64,000 bases of DNA from Halobellus rarus (GTDB lineage: Archaea; Halobacteriota; Halobacteria; Halobacteriales; Haloferacaceae). Made by a program: the position numbers and the translations under genes. Positions within the stretch are counted from its first letter, which is position 1. Each line of letters opens with the position of its first letter. The stretch covers positions 301,208 to 365,207 of the forward strand of contig NZ_JANHDI010000002.1 of the NCBI RefSeq assembly GCF_024494595.1, read 5' to 3'. Below, piece after piece: positions 1 to 8,416 of this stretch. Under the pieces are notes generated by a model. The model was given only the letters and a program-made list of their open reading frames with translations, made no database searches and was not told the DNA's origin.

Positions 1-387
1 CTCGCCCACGTTGCGGATGACGAGTTCGGACTCCACGACGACGTCGACGTCGCTGGCGGAGGCCGCAGTGTACCGCGTCTCGACGCCGACGTCGAGTTCC
101 GGAGCGATCTGCGTGAAGTACGTGTTCCGGCCGTCCAGAACCGTCCCGGTCTCGAACACGGGGTTCGGTTCGGTCACCTCCGCGGCGTGGACGTACTCGG
201 TTTCGACGGTGAGCGGAGAGACCGTCCGCGTCTGCGTCTCGGTCCCGGGATCGACGTGCGTCGTGTACACCAGCCCGGCACCGACCGCGGCGGCGAGGAG
301 ACACGCGACGACGATCACGGTGAACTGTGCGTGCAGTATCGCCCGAAGGCGAAGCCGGGTTTCGCTGGGTTGTGTCGTGGCGTTCAT
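1..387 (-). CDS. DUF5305-type membrane-anchored exported protein, 3' end beyond the window
   Basis: Only the N-terminal 129 codons lie in the window; the frame is open to base 1. The protein begins MNATTQPSETRLRLRA, followed by one hydrophobic segment (about residues 22-41) and then an extracellular part with repeated Thr/Val/Glu-rich strands (TETQTRTVSPLTVETEY). This pattern fits the DUF5305 family as I remember it, proteins found next to signal peptidases in haloarchaeal surface clusters. The start lies 4 bases after the stop of the signal peptidase gene, so the two are probably co-transcribed. The role is unknown; an accessory factor for the peptidase or for the surface subunits nearby is an inference. 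Confidence 0.7.
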   Translation of the reverse strand, partial: MNATTQPSETRLRLRAILHAQFTVIVVACLLAAAVGAGLVYTTHVDPGTETQTRTVSPLTVETEYVHAAEVTEPNPVFETGTVLDGRNTYFTQIAPELDVGVETRYTAASASDVDVVVESELVIRNVGE

Positions 388-391
388 TCAG

Positions 392-1555
392 TCACCTGTA
401 GAGTTCACGGAGGAGACGGCGGTGCAGCGAGGGTTTCGCGCGCGATTCGCGGGACCGGATTCGCGCGGGCTCGCCGCGGAAGAGGACCAACCCGAGCGCG
501 ACGATGCCGCCGCCCAGCAGTCCGTTGATCGCGAGCAGCGGCGCCCACGGGTGAACGCCGTAGAGTTCGTCGATCACGCTGAGCGGCAGGATCGCGAGAT
601 AGCGGTGCTCGGTGACGAACAGCCGGTAGTAGCCGGTCTCCTCGGGGGCCGACAGCGTCACCGTGGTCGTCGCCTCGCCGCGGCTCCCGACGGAGACCCG
701 CTGGGGTTCGACGTCGACGCCCGGGCTCGACGGCGTGACGTACGCGTGCACCGGAACGAGCCCGGCGTTGGGGACGACGTACTCGATCTCTTGGCTCGTG
801 CCGCGCTCGATGACCGTCGGGTTCTCCGACTCGAACTCGGCACTCACGATTCCGTACTCCTGTGTCCCCCCGGGGACGACCATCGCGGCGGTCGCCGTCG
901 CCATCAGCACGAGCGCTAAGACGAGCACGATCGCGAACACCGACGTGCCGTCGTCGCGCGAGCGGTCGCGTTCGGGCCGATCGCGGCTCCCCTGGTCGAG
1001 GTACCAGTCGACCCCATCCGCGACCACCGAGAGGCCGAGGAGAATGTACGCGATCCCCTGCGTTCCCTGGAACGATCGAACGCCGAACGAGACCGCGAGC
1101 CACGTCTGAAGCGATTCGAGCGCGGACTGAAAGCCCATCGCGAGGGTCCCCAGATGCGGGATGACGACGACGCTCCCGCCGACGCTGAGCGCCTTCGCGA
1201 CGATTTCGGCGTCCTGGACGACCGGTTCCCCGCCGTCCTGATCGGTGAACGGGTTGTTGTCGCCCTGGGTGATGTACCCGCGTTCGGTCTCCTCGACGAC
1301 GCGGTGGGTCGTCAGTCCGCCGCCCTGTATCTCCTGGGCCTCGAACGTCACCACGTCGCCGGGGGCGATGTCGCCCGCGATCGCCGTCGGGATGGCGATG
1401 AACCCGTCGCCGGGGTCGAGTGTCGGTTGCATGCTTCCCGTCTCCACGAAACTGAGGAGTATCGGCTGCCCGAGGAACTGCCCGACGATCAACGAGAGGA
1501 TCACGACCACCGCGATCACCTGCAGCGTCACGGAGAGGGTTCGTTTGATAGACAT
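392..1555 (-). CDS. Signal peptidase I (S26B, SipW/Sec11-like) fused to an exported beta-rich domain
   Basis: This is a membrane peptidase that removes signal peptides from exported proteins. After an N-terminal transmembrane helix (residues 8-28) come the catalytic serine in ETGSMQPT (Ser41), the TTHRV motif (His84) and QGDNN (Asp99). The Ser/His arrangement is that of the archaeal/ER/SipW class, not the Ser/Lys bacterial class. The catalytic part ends near residue 150. Beyond it are further hydrophobic segments, an exported domain of roughly 90 residues rich in Val/Thr strands, and a last helix before a basic tail. At 387 residues it is much longer than a plain Sec11. It sits upstream of a DUF5305 gene and near three TasA-like exported proteins, which suggests a dedicated peptidase. 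The extra domain might hold substrates, but that is not shown. Confidence 0.85.
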   Translation of the reverse strand: MSIKRTLSVTLQVIAVVVILSLIVGQFLGQPILLSFVETGSMQPTLDPGDGFIAIPTAIAGDIAPGDVVTFEAQEIQGGGLTTHRVVEETERGYITQGDNNPFTDQDGGEPVVQDAEIVAKALSVGGSVVVIPHLGTLAMGFQSALESLQTWLAVSFGVRSFQGTQGIAYILLGLSVVADGVDWYLDQGSRDRPERDRSRDDGTSVFAIVLVLALVLMATATAAMVVPGGTQEYGIVSAEFESENPTVIERGTSQEIEYVVPNAGLVPVHAYVTPSSPGVDVEPQRVSVGSRGEATTTVTLSAPEETGYYRLFVTEHRYLAILPLSVIDELYGVHPWAPLLAINGLLGGGIVALGLVLFRGEPARIRSRESRAKPSLHRRLLRELYR

Positions 1556-1725
1556 ATCGTATCTTACCGCGTCACCGCGAGCGTCGGTCGGAACGTACGG
1601 ACCGGATCTGACGACTCCGCTCCGAGAATGTCATTGATACGTTATAAATTCGTGGTTCGACGAAGTCCGCGGGTCGGTCACCGATCGGTCTCGACGACTC
1701 CCGTGAGACAGCGGTTCCCGGGTGC

Positions 1726-2622
1726 TCACTCGTCGATTACGTCGCTCACGAGGAGGATGAAGGTGGCGATGAAGGCGAGACAGAAGCCGAGCAGGTGGAC
1801 GTACAGGTTCACGACGCTCCCGCTGCCGGTCGGATCGGTCGGGAAGCCGACGACGGGATACCCGACGAGCAGGACCGCGCCGATCACGAGCAGGTCACCG
1901 TATCCCTCCTGCGACGTTACGGTCCGGATTCGCTCACGGACTGGCCGTCGAAGCCAATTGCCGGTGCGCAGCGCGTAGGCGACTCCAGTGACCAGACCGG
2001 TAGCGGCCACCCCGAACCCCGCGAGGCCGAGGTCGTCGGTCGAAACCGGTAGTGCCAGGAGCGTGATCCAGCCCGCGAGCAGGAAGAAGACGGCGGGCAG
2101 GGACCGCGACGACACCGCCGGGAAGAACCGATCACGAGCGTAGGCCCAGAGCAGCAGCGGGAGGAGCCCGGCCAACGCCATATTGATCCCCGAGAAGCCG
2201 AATCCAACGGCATTCCGCGGCACGGCCAGGTTCAGAGCGGACAGGACGAACGGGAACGCGAGCAGAAACGTCGCCAGCGCCGTGAGGAAAAACCGCCGTT
2301 GGCCGCTCAGGACGGCGAGCGCGTAGCCGACGCTCGCGAGTAGCCCGTACCCCACCAGGTTCCCCGCGAGGTGGCCGGTCCCCAGGTGAACGTAATGCGC
2401 GGTGAAGGCGGTCCACGGCGTGGGGTCGGTGTAGGCGAACGCGAGCGACCGGCGGGTCGCCTCCGGGAGCGCGAAGACGGCCACGAGAACGGCCGGCACC
2501 GCGCAGAGGACGAACAGGTCGACCGCTCGGACGCGGGCGAGTAGCTCCTGCCGGAAGCCGTCGAGAGGAGGCTGCGCTCCCTCGTCGAGGGGGTCGCCCT
2601 CGCCGGACGGTACTGGCGTCAC
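1726..2622 (-). CDS. Rhomboid-family intramembrane serine protease
   Basis: A polytopic membrane protein of 298 residues with several hydrophobic helices. The rhomboid signatures are visible: HLAGN (His84, Asn88) in the second core helix, GFSG with the presumed nucleophile Ser144, and a histidine in YVHLLGF (His276) as the likely second member of the Ser-His dyad. The order and spacing fit an active enzyme that cleaves transmembrane segments inside the bilayer. The start is GTG; no in-frame ATG precedes the first helix. It lies between the signal peptidase and a large surface protein on the same strand, each separated by about 100-170 bases. Its substrates are unknown; processing of neighbouring anchored surface proteins is a guess. 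Confidence 0.85.
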   Translation of the reverse strand: MTPVPSGEGDPLDEGAQPPLDGFRQELLARVRAVDLFVLCAVPAVLVAVFALPEATRRSLAFAYTDPTPWTAFTAHYVHLGTGHLAGNLVGYGLLASVGYALAVLSGQRRFFLTALATFLLAFPFVLSALNLAVPRNAVGFGFSGINMALAGLLPLLLWAYARDRFFPAVSSRSLPAVFFLLAGWITLLALPVSTDDLGLAGFGVAATGLVTGVAYALRTGNWLRRPVRERIRTVTSQEGYGDLLVIGAVLLVGYPVVGFPTDPTGSGSVVNLYVHLLGFCLAFIATFILLVSDVIDE

Positions 2623-2725
2623 GACTCCACCATCTCGCGCCCGCGGCTAACACCTGTCGCTCCGGTTCTCGCGAGCGAGAATCCGCGCTCGCGCCGCGGT
2701 CGCCCGAGGCCGGACCCCGTCGCGT

Positions 2726-4360
2726 TCACGACCGGGGCATCCGTCGGGCGAGTGCGACAAAGGCGACGGCGATCGCGACGAACAGCACCAGCCCGCCGAG
2801 TTCCACGAGGTCGATCCCGCTGGGCTCTAAGAGTGCCCCGGCCGAGCCGGCGTTCCCCTCAACGTCCGCCGCGGTCCCGGAGAGATCGTCCGCCGCGCTC
2901 GGGTTACCGTCCGCCGCCGGCGTGCCCGTCGCGTCCGCCCCGCCGACCGCCGCCGAGTCGTCCGGCGTGCCCGGGTCATCTTCCGTCGCTTCCGAGTCGA
3001 CATCCGTCGCCGGGTTCTCGACGACCAGCCTCCCCGCGGACACGCCGTCGACGGCGAGCGCGATCTCGCCGCCCGTCTCGAACCGCCCGGTGAGGTCGAC
3101 GGTCGTCGAGCCGTTGGGTTCGAGCGCGACCCGCTCGGTCGCCACCGCGGCTCCGTCGGCCGTGAGCGTGATCGACCGTTCGCCGCCCGCGCCGCCGCCG
3201 TTCTGGACGGTCGCCCGGACGGTGACTGTCTCGTTCGGCGCGGCGGTCGTCGCGTCGAGCGACGCGTCGGTGACGGTCAGGTGGGGGACCTCCTCGGCCA
3301 CCGCGAAGGTGGAGAAGTCGTCGGTCCGCGCCCGGAAGTGGACGCGGTCCGCGGGGAGCCCCCGCTCGCGGGCGGTCTCGTCGCCGACGACCTCGGTGGG
3401 CAGCGCCTCCCAGGCGCCCGCGTCGGTCTGTCGGTAGAGGACCACGTTCTCGGGATCGACGCCAGAGCGGTCGAAGTAGCCCGAATCGGCGCTGAACCGC
3501 AGCGTCATCCCGTCGATCTCGTCGGGGTCGAAGTCGTACCGCAGCGAGAGGTACGCCAGCGACCGGGGCTCCGTGGGGGTGTCGAGCGCGCTCGCCCCGT
3601 CGAACGGATCGGGACTGCCGGCGGCGTTCAGTTCGAGGCTCCCGCCCGGCACGCCAGTCAGTTCGAGTCGGTCCATCGTGACGTTCCCGCCGTCGAGCGC
3701 CATCCGGTCGGCGTCGAATTCGACCGACTCGCCCGATCGAGCGCCGCTCGCGACGAACCGCCGCTCGTCGACGGCCGGCGACCTGACGGTCGTCGACAGC
3801 CCGCCGCCTCCCCCGCCCCCACCGAGCGACGACGGCGACGAGTCGGACACGTCCTCGGGCTCGGCGACCTCCGCGCGGATCGAGAAGTCGTCGGCACCGA
3901 GTTGGGTGCCCGCGACCTCCCCGCGCGTGTCGATCCGCAAGCCGACCGCGACGGTCTCGTTCGGCGCGAGCGTGACGTTGTTGGCCTCGCCCTCGACGGA
4001 GTCGCCGCCGCTGACGAACGTGACGGCCTCGCCCTCGTGTTCGATCCAGACCCGCGCGTACTCGTCGGCCGTGTACGTGATCGTGAAGACGCCCTCCGCC
4101 GAGGCGAGCGTCTCGGGGTTGACGCCCCTGAAGTCGGGATCGAGGTTCGGGTTGGTGGGAGAAACGTCGACGACTATCTCGTCGTCGTCGTTCAGGTACG
4201 CGTAGTCGCCGTTCGGCCCCTCCGCCGGCTGGACCGCGAGGCGGTCCTCGGCGAAGGTGTCTGTGGGGCCGTTGACCACCGCCGCGCCTGTGGTGAAGAC
4301 GAGCGATCCTGTCGCTACGAGGAGTAAGGCGAGGATCGCGGTGCGGCGGTGGGACAACAT
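2726..4360 (-). CDS. Large anchored surface protein with TasA-like N-terminus and PGF-pre-PGF-type domain
   Basis: A 544-residue exported protein: signal sequence (residues 7-28), then a DUF1102/TasA-like domain that begins with the typical EDRLAVQPAEG and NDDDEIVVDVS strands, then a glycine run near residue 180. Next is a domain resembling PGF-pre-PGF (VVLYRQTDAGAWEALPT, DDFSTFAVAEE), a CARDB-like beta domain (residues 355-445), a low-complexity Asp/Ala/Thr stalk and a C-terminal transmembrane helix ending in basic residues. I do not see a PGF sorting motif before that helix, so the protein is probably held by the helix itself. Its domain order makes it a candidate wall anchor or cap for the smaller TasA-like subunits encoded upstream. 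That function is inferred, not shown. Confidence 0.75.
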   Translation of the reverse strand: MLSHRRTAILALLLVATGSLVFTTGAAVVNGPTDTFAEDRLAVQPAEGPNGDYAYLNDDDEIVVDVSPTNPNLDPDFRGVNPETLASAEGVFTITYTADEYARVWIEHEGEAVTFVSGGDSVEGEANNVTLAPNETVAVGLRIDTRGEVAGTQLGADDFSIRAEVAEPEDVSDSSPSSLGGGGGGGGLSTTVRSPAVDERRFVASGARSGESVEFDADRMALDGGNVTMDRLELTGVPGGSLELNAAGSPDPFDGASALDTPTEPRSLAYLSLRYDFDPDEIDGMTLRFSADSGYFDRSGVDPENVVLYRQTDAGAWEALPTEVVGDETARERGLPADRVHFRARTDDFSTFAVAEEVPHLTVTDASLDATTAAPNETVTVRATVQNGGGAGGERSITLTADGAAVATERVALEPNGSTTVDLTGRFETGGEIALAVDGVSAGRLVVENPATDVDSEATEDDPGTPDDSAAVGGADATGTPAADGNPSAADDLSGTAADVEGNAGSAGALLEPSGIDLVELGGLVLFVAIAVAFVALARRMPRS

Positions 4361-4517
4361 CCGTGGCTCTGGCGGAGTTTATACTGGACGGAGTTTGGTT
4401 ATGGTGTGCTTGAAGTTCCTGAAGGGGTCGCTTGATAAGAGAAATCGGTCGGAAGCAGCGAATTTATCCACAATGTTTTGATTTCACATATCATTCCTGT
4501 CCGACGTTGAATGTGGA

Positions 4518-5081
4518 TTAGTCGCTTGCCGCGACGGCGTTGATTGTGAGCGTCACATCATACTCTATTTCCTGGACAGGGACTCCGTGTGTGTCAATTT
4601 CCAGCCCGCAGGGGAGCTGATTTCCGGTCGAAAGCGGCAGTGATGGACTGTCCTCTGTGAGAGTGCTCCCCGTCTCTACATCGTACATCGTCACGTCGGG
4701 AACTCCGCTCGTTTCCGTCTGCGTGTTGTAAATCTGAACGGGTTGTGTGCCTCGATTCTCGACACTGAAGAGTCCAGACGTCCCATTTCTAGCGTCCTTG
4801 CCGAAGCGGTAGACTGAATCTGTGCCGAGGCCTTCTGGATCTGTGTGGCTGTACTCGTTTTCACTTGATCCAGGCAAATTAAAGGCCAATTTGTCGTTCT
4901 TCAAGATTGATCGACCGCCATTCCCGATTTCTTTCAATGACAGAACCGCTTCAGAATCGTTAGAAGTTTGGACGATTACTGAGCGTCTAGCACTAAGGCT
5001 GGTGAAGGCCCCTGTTCCAAATATAAACGAGGAACTGAGGACACCTCCTAGCCCGATAACGAGATTCCGGCGGTTGATCAT
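4518..5081 (-). CDS. TasA/camelysin-like (DUF1102) exported small subunit
   Basis: 187 residues. It starts MINRRNLVIGLGG, a twin-arginine-like or SipW-type signal with a hydrophobic core, followed by GTGAFTSLSARRSV at the probable cleavage region. The same GTGAF(T/S)S block occurs in the next gene upstream and in the gene at 7055. The mature part is rich in short beta strands and ends VTLTINAVAA, a common finish in this family. The family has the fold of TasA and of archaeal bundling pilins, which polymerise by donor-strand exchange; whether this protein does so is unknown. It lies 16 bases after the stop of the related gene upstream, so the two probably form a bicistron. Base composition is clearly more AT-rich than the surroundings. 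Confidence 0.75.
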   Translation of the reverse strand: MINRRNLVIGLGGVLSSSFIFGTGAFTSLSARRSVIVQTSNDSEAVLSLKEIGNGGRSILKNDKLAFNLPGSSENEYSHTDPEGLGTDSVYRFGKDARNGTSGLFSVENRGTQPVQIYNTQTETSGVPDVTMYDVETGSTLTEDSPSLPLSTGNQLPCGLEIDTHGVPVQEIEYDVTLTINAVAASD

Positions 5082-5097
5082 ACAGAGTTATTTCAGA

Positions 5098-5856
5098 TTA
5101 CTCAGATTCTTCAGGAACTTCCTCCCCATTGTCTTCTTCTGGGGGAAGGTGTGGATCATCGTAACCGTAAATATCAAACTTCTCATCGTTTTCCGGAACG
5201 GTATCCCCATCTTCATAGCTACTTACAGCTTCAGCGACAATCGTGATATCCATATCAAGTTCTGAAAGGTCTCCAAGGTAACCACCAAATATCGCGCCGA
5301 CATCCGGCATTGTGTTACCAACATCAACCCGGATCGCAGCTGGAACTGGGTGGTTTGGCAGACCAGACTTTTCCTGAGTATTCATAAGTCCGGTTCCACC
5401 CATCTGCTCATTGTAATAATCGTTTGCGGAGCCAGCTGCAAATGAAATGCCGTTTTCGTTGCCACTTCCGAGTTCTTTAGTTCCATCTCCATCAGGATCT
5501 TGCAACATATAAACAAATACGTCCTGAGTTCCTCGATTCGTAATATTGAATAATTCACCAATTACAGTTTGTGCATCAACATTAAGCCCTCCAACGTTGC
5601 CAGAGTAAACCTCACTCATACTTTCGGCATGAGACCCATCAAATTGGAGCGACAAGGCATTACCCTCAGTGTTCACATACTTCGAATTTGGACTGTTAGT
5701 CGGTTCAAGCGAGAGGAAAGCTGAGGCGTCGCCAGCAACATCAACATTAATCCCACGATTCGCACTCACACTCGTAAACGCGCCCGTACCCATTGCAGCT
5801 GCACTACCCGTAGCCAATGCACCCAGACCGGCGATGAACTTGCGTCGACTTGTCAT
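5098..5856 (-). CDS. TasA/camelysin-like (DUF1102) exported subunit
   Basis: 252 residues, starting MTSRRKFIAGLGALATG, a signal with the RR-K/F-I pattern of a twin-arginine leader, followed by GTGAFTSVSANRGI at the probable cleavage site. Visible features are the family phrases DASAFLSLEP and ELFNITNRGTQDVFVYM and a very acidic C-terminal tail rich in Glu and Pro. It is the first gene of a probable bicistron with the smaller paralogue downstream. Proteins of this class form extracellular fibres in Bacillus (TasA) and in Pyrobaculum (bundling pili). The gene is AT-rich compared with its neighbours, which suggests rapid turnover or transfer. A fibre role is inferred from fold and context only. 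Confidence 0.75.
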   Translation of the reverse strand: MTSRRKFIAGLGALATGSAAAMGTGAFTSVSANRGINVDVAGDASAFLSLEPTNSPNSKYVNTEGNALSLQFDGSHAESMSEVYSGNVGGLNVDAQTVIGELFNITNRGTQDVFVYMLQDPDGDGTKELGSGNENGISFAAGSANDYYNEQMGGTGLMNTQEKSGLPNHPVPAAIRVDVGNTMPDVGAIFGGYLGDLSELDMDITIVAEAVSSYEDGDTVPENDEKFDIYGYDDPHLPPEEDNGEEVPEESE

Positions 5857-6316
5857 AGTTGGTCTACCTCGTGTACCGCACGCGACCCGCGGCCGCCGAC
5901 GCGGAGACGTCCCGCGTCACCCCGGGTCGCTCTACTTCACCCATTGGCCCATACCCATATCGTAATGATTCGCCAGAAGTGATTCCGGGCGGGGCTGAAG
6001 ATTTTCCGTCGCCGTTCTGCCCCGGTCTGAACCCCTCGACAGGCGCTTCAAGCCCGGCCTGAATCCGCTCAGAAGCGTTCACGGGCGGCTCGATGTGCGA
6101 ATCGTCGCTGAAATCTTACGGAACCTGGTACGAATTTGCGGTTCGCCGGCTGAGAGCCTCGTGACGACGACCGCGGTTGCGTCCACCGGACTGCTGTATG
6201 CCGGATCTCGGGCGCAAATACCCGTCTAAAGTCGTGATTTTCACGGTTTAGAACCTCTCATATCGGTATCACGATCGCGGGATTTATGTTGATTGACTCA
6301 TACTTGTCTGACACGA
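5857..6316. other. Divergent intergenic region between surface genes and regulator
   Basis: About 460 bases without a convincing gene. A short minus-strand frame (5864-6082) is open but has no recognisable features. Close to the right end is a TATA-like TTTATG at 6283-6288, placed about 30 bases before the regulator start. AT-rich stretches near 5955-5975 could hold the promoter of the leftward TasA-like pair. I see no tRNA or long inverted repeat. Confidence 0.5.
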
Positions 6317-6892
6317 ATGGCGTCGGCACAACAGGTGGACGGGGGTGGTGAACCGGCGACAGAGCTCTCCGAGGACGAACTGTTCGACGTGCTCTCCAAT
6401 CGACGGCGGCGCTTCGCGGTGCATCTGCTGAAGCACGAGGAGGAGACGATGGAGATCGGCGACATGGCCGAGCAGATCGCGGCGTGGGAGAACGGCATCG
6501 ACACGGCGGAGATCACCGGCGACGAGCGCAAGCGGGTGTACACGGCGCTCCAGCAGTCGCATCTACCGATGATGGACCGCGCGGGCGTCGTGGAGTTCAA
6601 CAAGAGCCGCGGCGTCATCGAGCCGACGCCCGCCCTGGAGGACGTCGACCTCTACCTCGACGTCGTCGAGGGCCGGGAGGTTCCCTGGAGCGAGTACTAC
6701 CTGGGCCTCTCGGCGGTCTCGGCGGCGCTCGTCGCGGCCGTGTGGATGGGCGCGTGGCCGTTCGTGCTGCTCCCCGATCTGGCGTGGACGCTGGCGATCG
6801 TCGTGGCCTTCGCGTTCTCGGCGGTCACGCACAAGTACTACACCGCCGAGATGAAGGTCGGCGAGCCCGAAGCGCCGCCGGAACTGCAGTGA
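6317..6892 (+). CDS. DUF7344-type winged-helix regulator with two membrane helices
   Basis: 191 residues from the ATG at 6317; an upstream in-frame TTG at 6293 is possible but lies too close to the TATA-like element at 6283. The N-terminal half has a winged-helix pattern (ELFDVLSNRRRRFAVHLL, then ERKRVYTALQQSHLPMMDRAGVVEF) typical of the haloarchaeal DUF7344 family. The C-terminal half has two closely spaced hydrophobic helices (about residues 128-170) and a short tail. The family is thought to be DNA-binding and membrane-tethered. It is transcribed away from the TasA-like bicistron and toward a third TasA-like gene, so regulation of this surface island is a reasonable guess. Confidence 0.75.
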   Translation: MASAQQVDGGGEPATELSEDELFDVLSNRRRRFAVHLLKHEEETMEIGDMAEQIAAWENGIDTAEITGDERKRVYTALQQSHLPMMDRAGVVEFNKSRGVIEPTPALEDVDLYLDVVEGREVPWSEYYLGLSAVSAALVAAVWMGAWPFVLLPDLAWTLAIVVAFAFSAVTHKYYTAEMKVGEPEAPPELQ

Positions 6893-7054
6893 ATCGCACG
6901 ACTGGAACGGGACTATGCCACCGACCGACGGCCGTTCAGGCCCTCCGATACGGTCTTCAAGGAGTGCCAGACGGTGATTCCAACGGAGCATAACCATATG
7001 CGTTCGCGGCGTACGGTCTGACAGTGCGGGGCGGGTTCGGAGACTTCCATTGAG

Positions 7055-7825
7055 ATGAAACGACGACACTTCATCCTACTGCTCGGTGGGGCGAGCTCGG
7101 GGGCGCTGGGCGTCGGAACCGGCGCGTTCAGCAGCGTCGACGCCGAACGCGGCGTGGAAGTGAACGTCGTCGAGGACGAGAATGCGTATCTGGGGCTACG
7201 AAACCTGAAAAAAACAGAAGCCGGGGATGACGAGGTTGTCCCTGAGAAAACGAGAACGAAAGTGGCGAGAATCACGAATCAGTTCGCTCAGCCGCTGGAA
7301 CTCACGGTAACGGAAGTCTCTCGGGACGAGGTTGTTCAAGACATCGAAATAGAAGATCCGCTTGAAATCAGTGAAGACAGCGCAAACACGCTCGGAGTCG
7401 GAGAAGACGCACTCGTGTTCGTCAAGTGCGAGACTGACGAAACAAAACAGACTGAGTTCACGCTCTCTTTCGACGGTGACTCGGGCGGAGCTACAGTCAG
7501 TAAACAACGGACGTTCGAGTTCACCTGCGGGAGCACCGACACCACCTGCGAGACCTGCGAGAGTGGTGGTACAGAACTCACGGTCACTGATGTGGAGTTC
7601 CTCAACAACGGGCACGTGGAGATTCAAGCGGACGAAAGTGGTGAAGTCTGCGCGAAGGCCTCCATCAGTCAGGGTGAAGGCGGTGAATCCCAGTGGACCT
7701 CGTACACTTCTGTACCCGTCGGCGAGGAACTCAAATCAAAACAGTTCTGCTGGGGCAATAATGGAGGCAAGATCCACGAGGTCGAAATCGAGGACGGAGA
7801 TACCTTCACAAGAGACGACAGCTGA
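7055..7825 (+). CDS. Third TasA/camelysin-like (DUF1102) exported protein, Cys-containing
   Basis: 256 residues. It begins MKRRHFILLLGGASSGALG with an arginine pair and hydrophobic core, then GTGAFSSVDAERGV at the probable cleavage point, matching the two paralogues at 4518-5856. The first domain carries the family phrases NAYLGL and RITNQFAQPLELTV. A cysteine cluster (TCGSTDTTCETCESGG, around residues 160-175) then links to a second, C-terminal beta region. Cysteines are rare in exported haloarchaeal proteins, so this linker may bind metal or form disulfides. The gene is on the plus strand after the DUF7344 regulator, with a TATA-like stretch near 6988-6995. It may be an adaptor or second subunit type of the same surface structure; unproven. 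Confidence 0.7.
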   Translation: MKRRHFILLLGGASSGALGVGTGAFSSVDAERGVEVNVVEDENAYLGLRNLKKTEAGDDEVVPEKTRTKVARITNQFAQPLELTVTEVSRDEVVQDIEIEDPLEISEDSANTLGVGEDALVFVKCETDETKQTEFTLSFDGDSGGATVSKQRTFEFTCGSTDTTCETCESGGTELTVTDVEFLNNGHVEIQADESGEVCAKASISQGEGGESQWTSYTSVPVGEELKSKQFCWGNNGGKIHEVEIEDGDTFTRDDS

Positions 7826-7912
7826 ACTTCCGGGTCTTGGCCAGAATCGGTGAATTCTTAATAAATAATTCGTTGTGCGTTTCGAGCGCGGTAAAACTTC
7901 TTCGAGCCCTAC

Positions 7913-8269
7913 TCACCCCATCAGCAACCGCACGTTGTAGACCGTCGTGAACGTCCCCATCACCGTCAGCACGGCCGGCGGCAGGTAGTAAAAGATCGGG
8001 TCCTCGCGCTGGGCGGCGTCGACGCTCACGAGGATGAACGTCAGAAACACCGCCAGCTTGAGCCCGACGAGTCCCGCGTTGCCGAGGGTTTCAACGGCGG
8101 CTCGGACCAGCGGGTTCGCCTCCCGAACGCGCTCGCTGAAGCCGATCAGCGCGATGGTCGTGACGATGTCCCCGACGCCGTACGTCGCCGTGGCGACGAA
8201 CCAGAGCCGCGAGAACTCCCGACCGTCGAACGGCGTCCCCTCCAGACGAAGTCCCGATGGCAGTTTCAC
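7913..8269 (-). CDS. Small membrane protein, DUF5658-like
   Basis: 118 residues with three or four hydrophobic helices (LWFVATATYGVGDIVTTIALIGF, VGLKLAVFLTFILVSV, PAVLTVMGTFTTVYN). The pattern GDxxTT followed by EANPLVRA resembles the DUF5658 family of small membrane proteins, of unknown function. The start codon is GTG at 8269. A TATA-like TATTTATC on the minus strand (8293-8300) places the transcript start almost exactly on it, so the mRNA is probably leaderless. It converges with the TasA-like gene across an AT-rich gap (7826-7912). No functional link to the neighbours is visible. Confidence 0.65.
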   Translation of the reverse strand: MKLPSGLRLEGTPFDGREFSRLWFVATATYGVGDIVTTIALIGFSERVREANPLVRAAVETLGNAGLVGLKLAVFLTFILVSVDAAQREDPIFYYLPPAVLTVMGTFTTVYNVRLLMG

Positions 8270-8388
8270 GCTGGGTGAATTTACTGCACGTTGATAAATA
8301 ATAGTCGACTCTCCGACGTACCGGCGGAGAGACGTGGCTGGGTTGTTGTCGTCGTTCCGAACGGGGTCGACCGCCCATCCCGACAGCC

Positions 8389-8404
8389 TTTACCGGGCGG
8401 TAAA
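8389..8404. promoter_or_regulatory. Inverted repeat TTTACC-N4-GGTAAA before the pirin gene
   Basis: TTTACC at 8389-8394 and GGTAAA at 8399-8404 form a perfect dyad around GGGC, ending 12 bases before the pirin start. The same half-sites with the same 4-base spacer occur at 9224-9239 before the next gene. This looks like an operator for a homodimeric repressor or activator; the regulator is unknown. Confidence 0.6.
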
Positions 8405-8416
8405 CCAACGGTGGGT

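Noticed and set aside
5864..6082. 72-codon minus-strand frame upstream of the TasA-like pair
   Set aside because: No signal, domain or ribosome site; it probably overlaps the promoter of the leftward genes.
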